DNA of 64,000 nt, taken from positions 372,001 to 436,000 of the forward strand of contig NZ_JBJDLK010000002.1 of assembly GCF_045762675.1 (NCBI RefSeq). Direction: 5' to 3'. The stretch is from Elizabethkingia meningoseptica_A. Its GTDB lineage: Bacteria; Bacteroidota; Bacteroidia; Flavobacteriales; Weeksellaceae. The translations under genes were made by a program, and so were the position numbers. The notes below the pieces were generated by a model, which was not told the DNA's origin, searched no databases, and worked only from the letters and a program-made list of their open reading frames with translations. Shown here piece by piece: positions 34,976 through 44,035 of this stretch (the first letter of the stretch is position 1; each line of letters starts with the position of its first letter).

Positions 34976-36388
34976 TTAGAATCTGTATCCTAAAGTAATG
35001 AATATATTATTTTGCTGATTTTTCACAGCAGAAACAACGGATGTATCAAGGCTTGTTCCGCCATCTGCTATACTTTTGTTCGTTGTTGCATAATCTCCTC
35101 CCAAGAAAGGATTATTATAATCGTATTTCACATTCTGGTATGCAGCATCGATATAGAATGATTTAAAGTCATACCCAAGGCCTAAACCCAGTGTATTTCT
35201 TTTCCCTACATATAAGTTATTGAAGGTTTCATCTCCATTAACGGTTTTAACCCAACCTTTATCATACGGATTGTTAGCGAAAGCATAACCCGCTCTTAAT
35301 CTGAATCCTTCAATTCTGTATTCTGCACCTACCTTAAATTCTGATAAGTTATTAGAATATTTGTTGAAGAAATTATTCAAATCATCATTTACAGCACTTT
35401 GTGTTGTAAACTTAGGCTTGGAAATTCCCATTGTATAGTCTACGTTAAATGCAAAGTCTTTTGAAGGAATTAAAGCCGCACTAATCGTTGCTTTTGCAGG
35501 TGAACGGAAATCTCTTCTTTCATTGTAAACATCCACAGAGGTAATAGGCCCGCCCTGTCCGGTCACTGAATATTCAGTAAAGGCTCTGTCAATATTCCAC
35601 CATGTTGGTGATTCAATGGAAGCTCCTAAACGAACGATATCTCCAACCTTTCCGATTACCCCGGCAGAAATAGAGAATCCACTGGATGATTCAGAATAAG
35701 GTGTATACTGCTTATCGTAAAAAACAGATGTCTTATCCGAGTTATAAAACCCTCTGAATGAATCTGCCTGATCAAAATCAGCCGTATGGAAATTCAAACC
35801 TAAACCTACATATAGTTTATTGTTATAGTTACCCCCTACGGTGAAGTTGGTCTTCGTTAAGTGTCCGCTTCTGTTGTAACCGTGTCCGTCGAACGTTTCA
35901 GTATCCGTAAACTGTTGTCCGCCCTGATTGATTCTGGCAACACTTCTGCTGATCCCCTGATTTCCGGGAGTCTCTACATAATCATCAAGATTCTGATTAA
36001 CATAGCTTACTCCGATATTCACAAACTTCCAGCCGCTCCCGTATAACGGAATCGATACAACACCACCTAATTGTCCAAGATTGGTATTGTTCTTTTTATA
36101 TGAAAGACTGTTACCACTTAATGATGATGTATTTTTATAAGAATTAATAGCTAATGTTCCCTGGAAATCACCGGTAATATATACCCCGACACCGGCAGGG
36201 TTAACAGTTGCTGCTGAAATATCACCTCCGATAGCTCCCATAGAGCCAGCCATTCCCATATATTTAGCACTTCCCTGCGTCATATTATTACCATATACCG
36301 AGGCAGCATTACGAATTTCCGTAACATCCTGAGCATGTAGATACAGTGCTGCAGGAACGCTTAATAACAAAACTATTTTTTTATGCAT
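34976..36388 (-). CDS. FadL/OmpP1-type outer membrane transport protein
   Basis: 470 residues. Signal peptide cut near LHAQ. N-terminal GSAKYMGMAGSMGAIGGDIS and AATVNPAGVGVY are the FadL/TodX plug-domain signature; the rest is a beta-barrel ending in an aromatic residue (ITLGYRF). It should transport hydrophobic compounds across the outer membrane. Second gene of an operon with the Gly/Tyr/Trp-rich lipoprotein (gap 49 nt). An IS sits 12 bp beyond its stop and has separated it from the terminator. Confidence 0.85.
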   Translation of the reverse strand: MHKKIVLLLSVPAALYLHAQDVTEIRNAASVYGNNMTQGSAKYMGMAGSMGAIGGDISAATVNPAGVGVYITGDFQGTLAINSYKNTSSLSGNSLSYKKNNTNLGQLGGVVSIPLYGSGWKFVNIGVSYVNQNLDDYVETPGNQGISRSVARINQGGQQFTDTETFDGHGYNRSGHLTKTNFTVGGNYNNKLYVGLGLNFHTADFDQADSFRGFYNSDKTSVFYDKQYTPYSESSSGFSISAGVIGKVGDIVRLGASIESPTWWNIDRAFTEYSVTGQGGPITSVDVYNERRDFRSPAKATISAALIPSKDFAFNVDYTMGISKPKFTTQSAVNDDLNNFFNKYSNNLSEFKVGAEYRIEGFRLRAGYAFANNPYDKGWVKTVNGDETFNNLYVGKRNTLGLGLGYDFKSFYIDAAYQNVKYDYNNPFLGGDYATTNKSIADGGTSLDTSVVSAVKNQQNNIFITLGYRF

Positions 36389-36437
36389 CTTAATTTTTAC
36401 TTTTTAATTGAATATTATTCTTTAACTGAGGCCGTTC

Positions 36438-37400
36438 TTATCTTCTGCTTCCTGATCTGAATCCGGAACCACCGCCTGAACCTCCTCCGAAGCCACCGCC
36501 GCCGCTTCTTCCACCGCCAAAGCTGTTACCGCCTCTGAAACCAGAATCAAATGATCTGTTATTGTTCCAGTTTGGTTGCTGTGTCTGTGGCATACGATCG
36601 CCGGAATTTTGTCTGAAACCTGAGTTTCTGAAACCATTGTTGTTATAACGACCCTGGTTATTACTGTTACCCCAGTTTCCGTTATTACTCATATTTCCGT
36701 TGCGGAATCCTCCGTTATAGTTATTATTACGGAAACGGTTTCCGGTTCTGTCTATATAATCAACATTTCTGGCTCTGTAGTTCGGTGCATAGTAGCCACC
36801 CCAAGGACGGTAATAACCGCCTCCCCAGTATGGTCTGTGTGCATAGTAAGGATAACCCCAGAACGGATCATAGAATCCTCCCATGCCCCAGCCCGGGTAG
36901 TAACCACCCCAGCCCATTCCTATACTCCAGCTCCAGCCCGGATATCCCCAGCCATACGAAGCGCCCCAGCCCCAGCCAAGTCCGCCATACATATAAGGAG
37001 ATCTCCAACCGCCCCAACCGTAATATGGGTAACCCCATCCACCGTAGTAGCTGTTGTTGGTGTAATAAGTCTGTGTTCCGGTGAAATCACCCCAATCTGA
37101 ATCACTTTTCTTATTTCCCCAATCCTGGTATTTTTGTTTTTGTTTCTGCTGATTATACTGGCTTTGTCTTACAATACTGTTATCGTAATAAGTAGAATCA
37201 TCTTCTTCATCTCCATATGAGTAATAACCGCCAACCTGATTTCCGGCTGCCCTCATATCATATTGAGGTACTGTGTCTCTGTTGGGGTCGTAATACGCCC
37301 CATCCGTTTCAGAATATCCGTTCATGTAGGTACCACATGACATTAACATTCCTAACGCTGACACCCCTAGCAACACATTGCTTTTCAACAAGTTGCTCAT
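36438..37400 (-). CDS. Gly/Tyr/Trp/Asn-rich lipoprotein
   Basis: 320 residues from ATG 37400 (a longer start at 37424 adds an acidic, atypical N-terminus). Lipobox LMSC about residue 22. The middle (about 120-200) is a run of GWGYPY/GGYY-type low-complexity repeats and the C-terminus is Arg/Asn/Gly-rich (FGGGRSGGGGFGGG). Low complexity suggests an extended or self-associating surface protein. Upstream of the FadL-like gene and divergent from proS, an arrangement common in flavobacteria. Function unknown. Confidence 0.7.
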   Translation of the reverse strand: MSNLLKSNVLLGVSALGMLMSCGTYMNGYSETDGAYYDPNRDTVPQYDMRAAGNQVGGYYSYGDEEDDSTYYDNSIVRQSQYNQQKQKQKYQDWGNKKSDSDWGDFTGTQTYYTNNSYYGGWGYPYYGWGGWRSPYMYGGLGWGWGASYGWGYPGWSWSIGMGWGGYYPGWGMGGFYDPFWGYPYYAHRPYWGGGYYRPWGGYYAPNYRARNVDYIDRTGNRFRNNNYNGGFRNGNMSNNGNWGNSNNQGRYNNNGFRNSGFRQNSGDRMPQTQQPNWNNNRSFDSGFRGGNSFGGGRSGGGGFGGGSGGGSGFRSGSRR

Positions 37401-37570
37401 ATCAATTATAGTTTTATTTTTCATGATAATTACAGAGCTTATTTTTATTAATATATTTGCAAAATGAATTGCTAAAATTATACCAATTTTACTAAAATTA
37501 TGGTATAAAATTACAATTTATTATTTAGATATATTTTTCTACGAAAAGTTAAATTAATTGAGATTCACAT

Positions 37571-39046
37571 ATGGCAAAATTAACTTCCAGAGCTGAAGAT
37601 TATAGCAAGTGGTACAACGAGTTAGTGGTAAAAGCAGATTTAGCAGAAAATTCCGGTGTTAGAGGGTGCATGGTTATCAAACCCTACGGATATGCAATCT
37701 GGGAAAAAATGAGAGATGAGATGGACAGAATGTTCAAAGAAACAGGACACCAGAATGCTTATTTCCCCATATTCGTGCCCAAAAGCTTGTTTGAAGCTGA
37801 AGAAAAAAATGCAGAAGGTTTTGCCAAAGAGTGCGCAGTCGTTACGCATTACAGATTAAAAAATGATCCGGATAATCCCGGGAAACTTATCGTAGATCCT
37901 GAAGCAAAACTTGAAGAAGAGCTTATCGTAAGACCTACTTCAGAAGCAATCATCTGGAATACTTATAAAAGCTGGATTCAGTCTTACAGAGACTTACCAA
38001 TATTAATCAACCAGTGGGCAAACGTTGTTCGCTGGGAAATGAGAACACGTCTTTTCCTCAGAACTGCTGAATTCTTATGGCAGGAAGGTCACACCGCTCA
38101 TGCTACGAGAGATGAAGCTATTGAAGAAACGGAGAAAATGCTGGATGTATATGCAGATTTCGCCGAACGTTTCATGGCAATACCGGTAGTAAGAGGTTAC
38201 AAAACCGAAAGCGAAAGATTTGCCGGTGCAGACGAAACCTATTGTATCGAAGCAATGATGCAGGATGGTAAAGCTTTACAGGCAGGTACTTCTCACTTCT
38301 TAGGTCAGAACTTTGCAAAAGCTTTTGATGTAAAATTCACCAACAGAGAAGGAAAACAAGAATTCGCATGGGCGACTTCATGGGGAACATCTACCCGTCT
38401 TATGGGAGCGTTAATTATGACGCATTCCGATGATAACGGATTGGTATTACCTCCAAGCCTTGCACCAATTCCTGTTGTCATTGTACCTATTCACAGAACC
38501 GATGAGCAGCTTGCACAGATTGGTGATGTTGCCGATGATATCATTGCTAAACTAAAGGCAAAAGGTATCTATGTAAAATATGATGACAGAAATGAATACA
38601 AACCAGGATGGAAATTTGCAGAATATGAGCTGAAAGGTGTACCTGTAAGAGTTGCTATCGGGCCTAAAGATCTGGAAAACCAAACGGTTGAAGTTGCACG
38701 TCGTGATACCCTTACAAAAGAGATTGTTCCTATCGAAGGACTGGATCAGTACCTTGTGGATTTATTACAAACCATCCAGAAGGATATTTACAATAAAGCA
38801 AGAAGTTTCCGTGATGAACACATCACTAAAGTGGATACCTATGAAGAATTCAAAAAGGTATTGGAAGAAAAAGGAGGCTTTATTTCAGCACACTGGGATG
38901 GGACACCTGAAGAGGAAGAGCAGATAAAAGATGAAACCAAAGCAACCATCAGATGTATTCCTTTGGATGCTGAAGAGGAAGACGGTATTTCTTTGATTAC
39001 AGGAAAACCTTCCAGGAGGAGAGTATTGTTTGCAAAAGCTTACTAA
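37571..39046 (+). CDS. proS: prolyl-tRNA synthetase (archaeal/eukaryotic-type)
   Basis: 491 residues, short type-3 ProRS without the bacterial editing insertion. Motif 1 region VIKPYGYAIWEKM, motif 2 RWEMRTRLFLRTAEFLWQEGH, motif 3 ATSWGTSTRLMGALIMTHSD, anticodon-binding domain APIPVVIVPIHRTD and the C-terminal zinc-like domain ending in RRVLFAKAY. Charges tRNA-Pro with proline in the cytosol. Terminator at 39069. Confidence 0.95.
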   Translation: MAKLTSRAEDYSKWYNELVVKADLAENSGVRGCMVIKPYGYAIWEKMRDEMDRMFKETGHQNAYFPIFVPKSLFEAEEKNAEGFAKECAVVTHYRLKNDPDNPGKLIVDPEAKLEEELIVRPTSEAIIWNTYKSWIQSYRDLPILINQWANVVRWEMRTRLFLRTAEFLWQEGHTAHATRDEAIEETEKMLDVYADFAERFMAIPVVRGYKTESERFAGADETYCIEAMMQDGKALQAGTSHFLGQNFAKAFDVKFTNREGKQEFAWATSWGTSTRLMGALIMTHSDDNGLVLPPSLAPIPVVIVPIHRTDEQLAQIGDVADDIIAKLKAKGIYVKYDDRNEYKPGWKFAEYELKGVPVRVAIGPKDLENQTVEVARRDTLTKEIVPIEGLDQYLVDLLQTIQKDIYNKARSFRDEHITKVDTYEEFKKVLEEKGGFISAHWDGTPEEEEQIKDETKATIRCIPLDAEEEDGISLITGKPSRRRVLFAKAY

Positions 39047-39068
39047 TAAGATATTTTTCACATCATAC

Positions 39069-39101
39069 AAAGCTGCTTCAGTTAGAAGCAGCTTTTTTTA
39101 T
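39069..39101 (+). terminator. proS terminator
   Basis: AAAGCTGCTTC / GAAGCAGCTTT (11 bp) with a 5-nt loop and seven-T run. Confidence 0.88.
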
Positions 39102-39258
39102 TTTCGTAAAAATTCCCCGAAATAAAAATATAAACCATTTTTAAGCAGCGCCCGCCAACAAGTCATTCGCTAATGAAATATCTTCTTTTAATTCTCAATC
39201 TCATATTAAAATATTCTTAAAGTTTCATTTTCAATAATTTAATTGTAAAAAAATTGCT

Positions 39259-39266
39259 TATTTTTG
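39259..39266 (+). promoter_or_regulatory. -7 element of DUF937-OmpA gene
   Basis: TATTTTTG matches TAnnTTTG; predicted start near 39273, 21 nt before ATG 39294. Confidence 0.5.
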
Positions 39267-39293
39267 ATATAATAACTTTTAAACTAAACTATT

Positions 39294-40613
39294 ATGTCTG
39301 TAAACATTATTGATCTTGTTAAAAACTATCTGTCCCCTTCTGTCGTATCACAGACAGCTACTCAGCTTGGGGAAAGTGAATCGGGAGTATCTAAAGCTAT
39401 TAGTGCACTTCTTCCGGTTCTTGTAGGTGGTGTAGCTGATAAAGCAACCAGCACCCCGGGATTATTAGACCAACTGAAAGGATTGGCTTCCAGCGGAATT
39501 TTATCGAGCTTAGGCTCAGGTGCCAGCGGAAATAATTCCATAGTTTCCGGTATTCTTTCTTCATTATTTGGTGATAAACTTAGCGGTATTATTTCTTCAG
39601 TATCCAGCTTTGCCGGTATTAAAGAATCTTCTGCACAATCAGTACTGGGTCTTACATCTGAAGCTACATTAGGAACTATTGGTAAATACGCAGCTGATAA
39701 TAATCTTGACGAAGCCGGATTTTCCAGCTTACTTTCAGGACAAAAAAGCTGGATCACCTCATTAATACCTGCAGGTCTTTCATTAGGCTCTCTTGGTTTG
39801 GGTGGTATATTCAGCGGTCTGGGAGACAAAGCTGAAGAAGTAAAAGAAGCGGTATCTGAAAAAATTGAAGACATTAAAAATGTTTTCACCGGGGATGATG
39901 AAGAAAAAATCACAAGATCCGGGAATACTTTCACACCACCTCCACCAGCGGGTAACAACGGAGGCGGAGGCTCTGTATGGAAATGGCTTCTTCCGCTTAT
40001 TTTATTAGGACTTGTTTGCTGGTTCATCTGGAAGCAGTGCAAGGCTAAAGAAAATTCTTCTACCACTATGGTAACAACTTCTACAAGCACCGCTCCTGCA
40101 GGAAGCGATAGTACGAACACAACGACGACTACAACGACAAAAGAAACAACGACTATCGATGTAAAAGGTGTTTCACTAAAAGGTTTCAAAGGTGGTATGG
40201 AAGAGAGCATGGTTAACTTCCTTAATTCCGGAAAATATGCGACAACAGACGATGAAGCTTTAAAAACAACCTGGTATAACTTCGATAATGTTAATTTCGT
40301 TATTGGTAAAGCAGATCAGCTTGAAGCAGGTTCTGAAGGTCAGATTCAGAATATTGCTACAATCCTTAAAGCTTTCCCTGATGCTAAAATTAAAATTGGC
40401 GGATATACGGATAAAACAGGAAATGAAGCTAACAATCTTAAATTATCTCAGGACAGAGCGAACTACATTAAAGCTGAATTAACAAAACTTGGTGTGGGAA
40501 ATCAGATTCTGGAAGCTAAAGGTTATGGTAGCGAACATGCGACTGTTGCTGCAACGGCTTCAAATGAAGAAAGAGCTGTTGACAGAAAAATGGCGATAAG
40601 ATTTGCAAAATAA
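39294..40613 (+). CDS. DUF937 / OmpA-domain membrane protein
   Basis: 439 residues. Residues 1-190 are a DUF937-like Ser/Gly/Leu-rich domain (ISALLPVLVGGVADKA, repeated SGIISS/SILSSL helices). A membrane segment WKWLLPLILLGLVCWFIW (about 227-244), a Thr/Ser-rich linker, and a C-terminal OmpA domain binding peptidoglycan: ATILKAFPDAKIKIGGYTDKTG, LSQDRANYIKAEL. No cleaved signal peptide, so the DUF937 part is probably cytoplasmic and the OmpA part periplasmic. Single gene. Confidence 0.85.
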   Translation: MSVNIIDLVKNYLSPSVVSQTATQLGESESGVSKAISALLPVLVGGVADKATSTPGLLDQLKGLASSGILSSLGSGASGNNSIVSGILSSLFGDKLSGIISSVSSFAGIKESSAQSVLGLTSEATLGTIGKYAADNNLDEAGFSSLLSGQKSWITSLIPAGLSLGSLGLGGIFSGLGDKAEEVKEAVSEKIEDIKNVFTGDDEEKITRSGNTFTPPPPAGNNGGGGSVWKWLLPLILLGLVCWFIWKQCKAKENSSTTMVTTSTSTAPAGSDSTNTTTTTTTKETTTIDVKGVSLKGFKGGMEESMVNFLNSGKYATTDDEALKTTWYNFDNVNFVIGKADQLEAGSEGQIQNIATILKAFPDAKIKIGGYTDKTGNEANNLKLSQDRANYIKAELTKLGVGNQILEAKGYGSEHATVAATASNEERAVDRKMAIRFAK

Positions 40614-40631
40614 TTTTCAGATTCAAAATAG

Positions 40632-40659
40632 AAAGCCGCTCTTACTGAGCGGTTTTTTT
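40632..40659 (+). terminator. terminator
   Basis: AAAGCCGCTC / GAGCGGTTTT with T-run, 20 nt after the OmpA-domain gene. Confidence 0.8.
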
Positions 40660-40690
40660 ATGGAAAATTCTTCATTTTAGATTATTTTAG

Positions 40691-40714
40691 TAATTTTGTT
40701 AGATTAAACTAACA
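40691..40714 (+). promoter_or_regulatory. mntH promoter with palindromic operator
   Basis: -7 element TAATTTTG (40691-40698), start about 40705. A perfect palindrome TGTTAG-N6-CTAACA (40697-40714) is centred on that start point. The TTAG...CTAA core resembles DtxR/MntR-class boxes (family knowledge), fitting a metal transporter gene. Confidence 0.55.
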
Positions 40715-40726
40715 TTTGCTTTTTTA

Positions 40727-42124
40727 ATGACAGATAAATCTCTTCATGAAATCCATGAAACCATAGATACGAAGAAACTTACCGGATGGAGACGTATAAT
40801 CAGTTTTTTTGGCCCTGCGCTTCTTGTAAGTATTGGCTATATGGATCCCGGCAACTGGGCGACTGATTTGGAAGCAGGTTCCCGGTTTGGTTACAAACTA
40901 TTATTTGTTCTTTTACTTTCCAATCTTATGGCTTTGGTTTTACAAAGTCTTTCAGCAAGGCTAGGAATTGTGAAACGAAGGGATCTGGCACAGGTGAACA
41001 AAGATATATATCCAAAGAAAGTTAATTTCATTCTGTATATATTGGCGGAGATAGCCATTATTGCAACAGATCTTGCCGAAGTGCTGGGAATGGCACTGGG
41101 ATTGAAACTTTTATTCGGAATCGACCTGATCTGGGGAGTTCTTATCACCTTTGTTGACACTTTATTAATACTTTATCTACAAAAATTAGGCGTCAGAAAA
41201 ATAGAAACATTTATCCTCGGACTTATCTTCATCATTGCCGGTGCATTTATTTTCCAGCTGATTCTTTCCCAGCCTGATATTGCCAGCATCACGGGCGGGT
41301 TGGTTCCTAAAAAACTAAGTACCGAAGAGCTGTATATTTCTATTGGAATTATAGGAGCAACCGTTATGCCTCATAATCTCTATCTGCATTCCTCTCTGGT
41401 ACAATCCCGGAAAATTGATAATGATGAAAAAAGCATTAAAGAATCTTTGAAATATAATTTCTGGGATTCTGCCTTATCACTTAATTTTGCATTCTTTGTA
41501 AATGGAGCCATTCTTATTCTGGCAGCAAGTACCTTTCACAATTCCGGAAATCAGGAATTGAATTCCATTACAGATGCCTATAAAATGCTGGCTCCTATCC
41601 TGAATAATAACTTTGCCCCTGTTGCTTTTGCTGTTGCACTTATTGCAGCCGGACAGTCATCTACCGTTACAGGAACTCTGGCCGGGCAAATCGTTATGGA
41701 AGGTTATCTTAATATTAAAATAAATCCTTTTGTTCGTCAGCTTATTACAAGACTTCTGGCCATTATTCCGTCTATTCTCGTCATCATTATTTATGGAGAC
41801 GATAAATCGGAATCCTTACTGGTATTCTCACAGGTGGTATTAAGTTTACAGCTTAGCTTTGCCATTATTCCCCTTATATTTAGTGTAAGCTCAGAAAAAA
41901 TCATGAAAAACTTCAGAATCAAACTGCCGCTCAGGATTATTTCATGGAGTATTGCGGTTCTGATCTGCGGACTTAATCTTTTCTGGCTTATATCATATAC
42001 TTTCGAAGGCTTCGAAGCACAATCTTTTGGAATAAAACTTTTACATATTCTGGGAATTCTTGGCTTTGTGATATTGTTATTTTTCACTTTTTATTACCCG
42101 CTTAAAAAAGAAAAATCTGCCTAA
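40727..42124 (+). CDS. mntH: Nramp-family manganese/iron transporter
   Basis: 465 residues, about eleven transmembrane helices. Helix 1 metal site YMDPGNWATDLEAGS (DPGN) and helix 6 GATVMPHNLYLHS (MPH) are intact, both diagnostic of Mn/Fe-transporting Nramp. TDLAEVLG is also conserved. Proton-coupled Mn2+ uptake is the family role. Its promoter overlaps a DtxR/MntR-like palindrome. The grpE gene follows after 60 nt and is probably separate. Confidence 0.92.
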   Translation: MTDKSLHEIHETIDTKKLTGWRRIISFFGPALLVSIGYMDPGNWATDLEAGSRFGYKLLFVLLLSNLMALVLQSLSARLGIVKRRDLAQVNKDIYPKKVNFILYILAEIAIIATDLAEVLGMALGLKLLFGIDLIWGVLITFVDTLLILYLQKLGVRKIETFILGLIFIIAGAFIFQLILSQPDIASITGGLVPKKLSTEELYISIGIIGATVMPHNLYLHSSLVQSRKIDNDEKSIKESLKYNFWDSALSLNFAFFVNGAILILAASTFHNSGNQELNSITDAYKMLAPILNNNFAPVAFAVALIAAGQSSTVTGTLAGQIVMEGYLNIKINPFVRQLITRLLAIIPSILVIIIYGDDKSESLLVFSQVVLSLQLSFAIIPLIFSVSSEKIMKNFRIKLPLRIISWSIAVLICGLNLFWLISYTFEGFEAQSFGIKLLHILGILGFVILLFFTFYYPLKKEKSA

Positions 42125-42184
42125 ATGTCCTAAATTATATTTTGGCGTCATCTTTGTGAAAATGATATTTAAAATATTTCAATA

Positions 42185-42721
42185 ATGGACGAAAACAAAG
42201 AAATACAAGCAGAAGACACTTCATCAAACGAAAATATAGAGAACAACGAAACGCCTGCAACTGAAAATATGGCACAAACACCATCAGTTGAAGACCAATT
42301 GGCAGAAGAAAAAGACCGTTATATTCGTCTGTATGCTGAGTTCGAAAATTACAAGAAAAGAACCACTAAAGAAAAGATGGATTTTTTCAAGTATGCCAAT
42401 CAGGATCTGATGGTTTCTATGCTTGCTGTTCTTGATGATTTTGAAAGAGCTATAAAGGAAATATCCAAAAATGGCAGTGCTGACGACATTAAAGGAGTAG
42501 AACTGATCTATCAGAAATTTAAAAATAAACTGGTTGAAAAAGGACTTGTTCCTATTGAAGTCCAATCCGGAGACAGCTTTGATGTAGACAAACATGAAGC
42601 CATTACTCAGATTCCGGCTCCTTCAGAAGACCTTAAAGGAAAAATTGTAGATGTTATCGAAACGGGTTATATGCTTCACGATAAGGTAATTCGTTTCGCA
42701 AAAGTAGTAGTGGGAGCATAA
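42185..42721 (+). CDS. grpE: nucleotide exchange factor GrpE
   Basis: 178 residues: acidic disordered N-terminus, coiled coil (AEEKDRYIRLYAEFENYKKR), and beta-wing with GDSFDVDKHEAITQIPAPS and GYMLHDKVIRFAKVVVG. Cochaperone that releases ADP from DnaK. It is 27 nt upstream of dnaJ, a standard chaperone operon. dnaK is not in the window. Confidence 0.95.
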   Translation: MDENKEIQAEDTSSNENIENNETPATENMAQTPSVEDQLAEEKDRYIRLYAEFENYKKRTTKEKMDFFKYANQDLMVSMLAVLDDFERAIKEISKNGSADDIKGVELIYQKFKNKLVEKGLVPIEVQSGDSFDVDKHEAITQIPAPSEDLKGKIVDVIETGYMLHDKVIRFAKVVVGA

Positions 42722-42748
42722 TCCAAACTTAATTCTGAAGTAAGAAAA

Positions 42749-43864
42749 ATGGCAAAAAGAGATTACTATGAGATACTAGGCATTAGCAAATCTGCTTCTG
42801 CTGATGAAATAAAGAAAGCTTACCGTAAAATGGCGATCAAATATCACCCGGATAAAAACCCTGGTGATAAAGAAGCCGAAGAAAATTTTAAAGAAGCTGC
42901 TGAAGCTTATGAAGTACTGAGTGACGACAACAAACGTGCCCGTTATGATCAGTACGGACATGCAGGTGTAGGTGGTGCTGCCGGCGGTGGCTTTGGCGGC
43001 GGTATGAACATGGAAGATATATTCAGCCAGTTTGGTGATATCTTCGGTGGTCATTTCGGCGGTTTCGGAGGCTTTGGTGGCGGCGGTGGCCGTCAGCAGA
43101 TAAAAGGTAGTAACCTCAGAGTAAGAATAAAACTGAACCTTGAAGAAATGGTGAACGGTACTACCAAAACCATCAAGGTAAAGAAAATGAAATTAGCACC
43201 CGGTGTGACTTCTAAAACCTGTCCTACATGTCAGGGAAGCGGCGTTCAGATGAGGGTTATGAATACTATGTTCGGGCAAATGCAAACCCAGACAACCTGT
43301 GGAACCTGCAACGGAATCGGGAAAGTAGCAGATAAAATTCCTTCCGGTGCCAATGAGCATGGTTTGATTAAAGATGATGAAGAAATCAGCATCAATATTC
43401 CTGCAGGCGCAAGAGACGGCATTCAGCTAAACGTTCGTGGTAAAGGTAACGATGCTCCTTTCGGAGGAACTCCGGGAGATTTACTAGTGGTTATCGAGGA
43501 AGAAGAAGACAACACGATTAAGCGTGAAGGCGATAATCTGCATCAGGAACTTTACATTTCTTTTGCTGAGGCAGCCCTGGGGACGTCCAAGGAAATCCCT
43601 ACAGTAGGCGGAAAAGTAAAAGTGAAAATCGATGCCGGCACACAATCCGGAAAAATTCTTCGTTTGGCCGGCAAAGGTCTGCCAAGTATCGACAGCTACG
43701 GCAAAGGAGATATGTTTGTACACATTAACGTATGGACACCACAAAAACTTTCAAAGGAACAAAAAGAATTTTTCGAAAATCAGCTGGAGTCGGATGAAAT
43801 GATCCCGAAACCTACCGGAAAGGAGAAAACTTTCTTTGAAAAAGTAAAAGACTTATTCAATTAA
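42749..43864 (+). CDS. dnaJ: chaperone DnaJ lacking zinc centre I
   Basis: 371 residues. J domain with HPD (YHPDKNP, about 33-39), Gly/Phe region (GGGFGGGMNMEDIF...GGFGGFGG), and the client-binding C-terminal domains. Only two CxxCxGxG motifs are present: CPTCQGSG and CGTCNGIG. Compared with E. coli DnaJ these are motifs 2 and 3 (zinc centre II); motif 1 is replaced by MKLAPGVT and motif 4 by IPSGANEHG, so zinc centre I is gone. Co-chaperone of DnaK; terminator at 43889. Confidence 0.94.
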   Translation: MAKRDYYEILGISKSASADEIKKAYRKMAIKYHPDKNPGDKEAEENFKEAAEAYEVLSDDNKRARYDQYGHAGVGGAAGGGFGGGMNMEDIFSQFGDIFGGHFGGFGGFGGGGGRQQIKGSNLRVRIKLNLEEMVNGTTKTIKVKKMKLAPGVTSKTCPTCQGSGVQMRVMNTMFGQMQTQTTCGTCNGIGKVADKIPSGANEHGLIKDDEEISINIPAGARDGIQLNVRGKGNDAPFGGTPGDLLVVIEEEEDNTIKREGDNLHQELYISFAEAALGTSKEIPTVGGKVKVKIDAGTQSGKILRLAGKGLPSIDSYGKGDMFVHINVWTPQKLSKEQKEFFENQLESDEMIPKPTGKEKTFFEKVKDLFN

Positions 43865-43888
43865 GTTAATAATAAATCAACTTTACAG

Positions 43889-43913
43889 AAACCTGCTTTT
43901 AGCAGGTTTTTTT
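43889..43913 (+). terminator. grpE-dnaJ terminator
   Basis: AAACCTGCT-TTT-AGCAGGTTT followed by T-run. Confidence 0.88.
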
Positions 43914-44035
43914 CGTACTTAACTAAGAGTTAAATCCATATTTCTTCAGTTTTTCTACAGAAACCAGTCTCCTCATTCATACCTTTATTCTTAACCAAAG
44001 AATTTCTGAAATGTTAAATTTATCTAAATATTAAT

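Noticed and set aside
36785..37105. Several overlapping ORFs and repeat-like DNA opposite the Gly/Tyr-rich lipoprotein; possible CRISPR-like repeats
   Set aside because: The periodicity comes from GGN/TAY/TGG codon repeats of one protein; there are no constant repeats with unique spacers.
39362..40210. Long antisense ORF of 282 codons opposite the DUF937-OmpA gene
   Set aside because: Ser/Pro/Val-rich composition is the mirror of the real gene's Gly/Ser/Thr codons; no start context, no domain, and the plus-strand protein has clear DUF937, membrane and OmpA parts.
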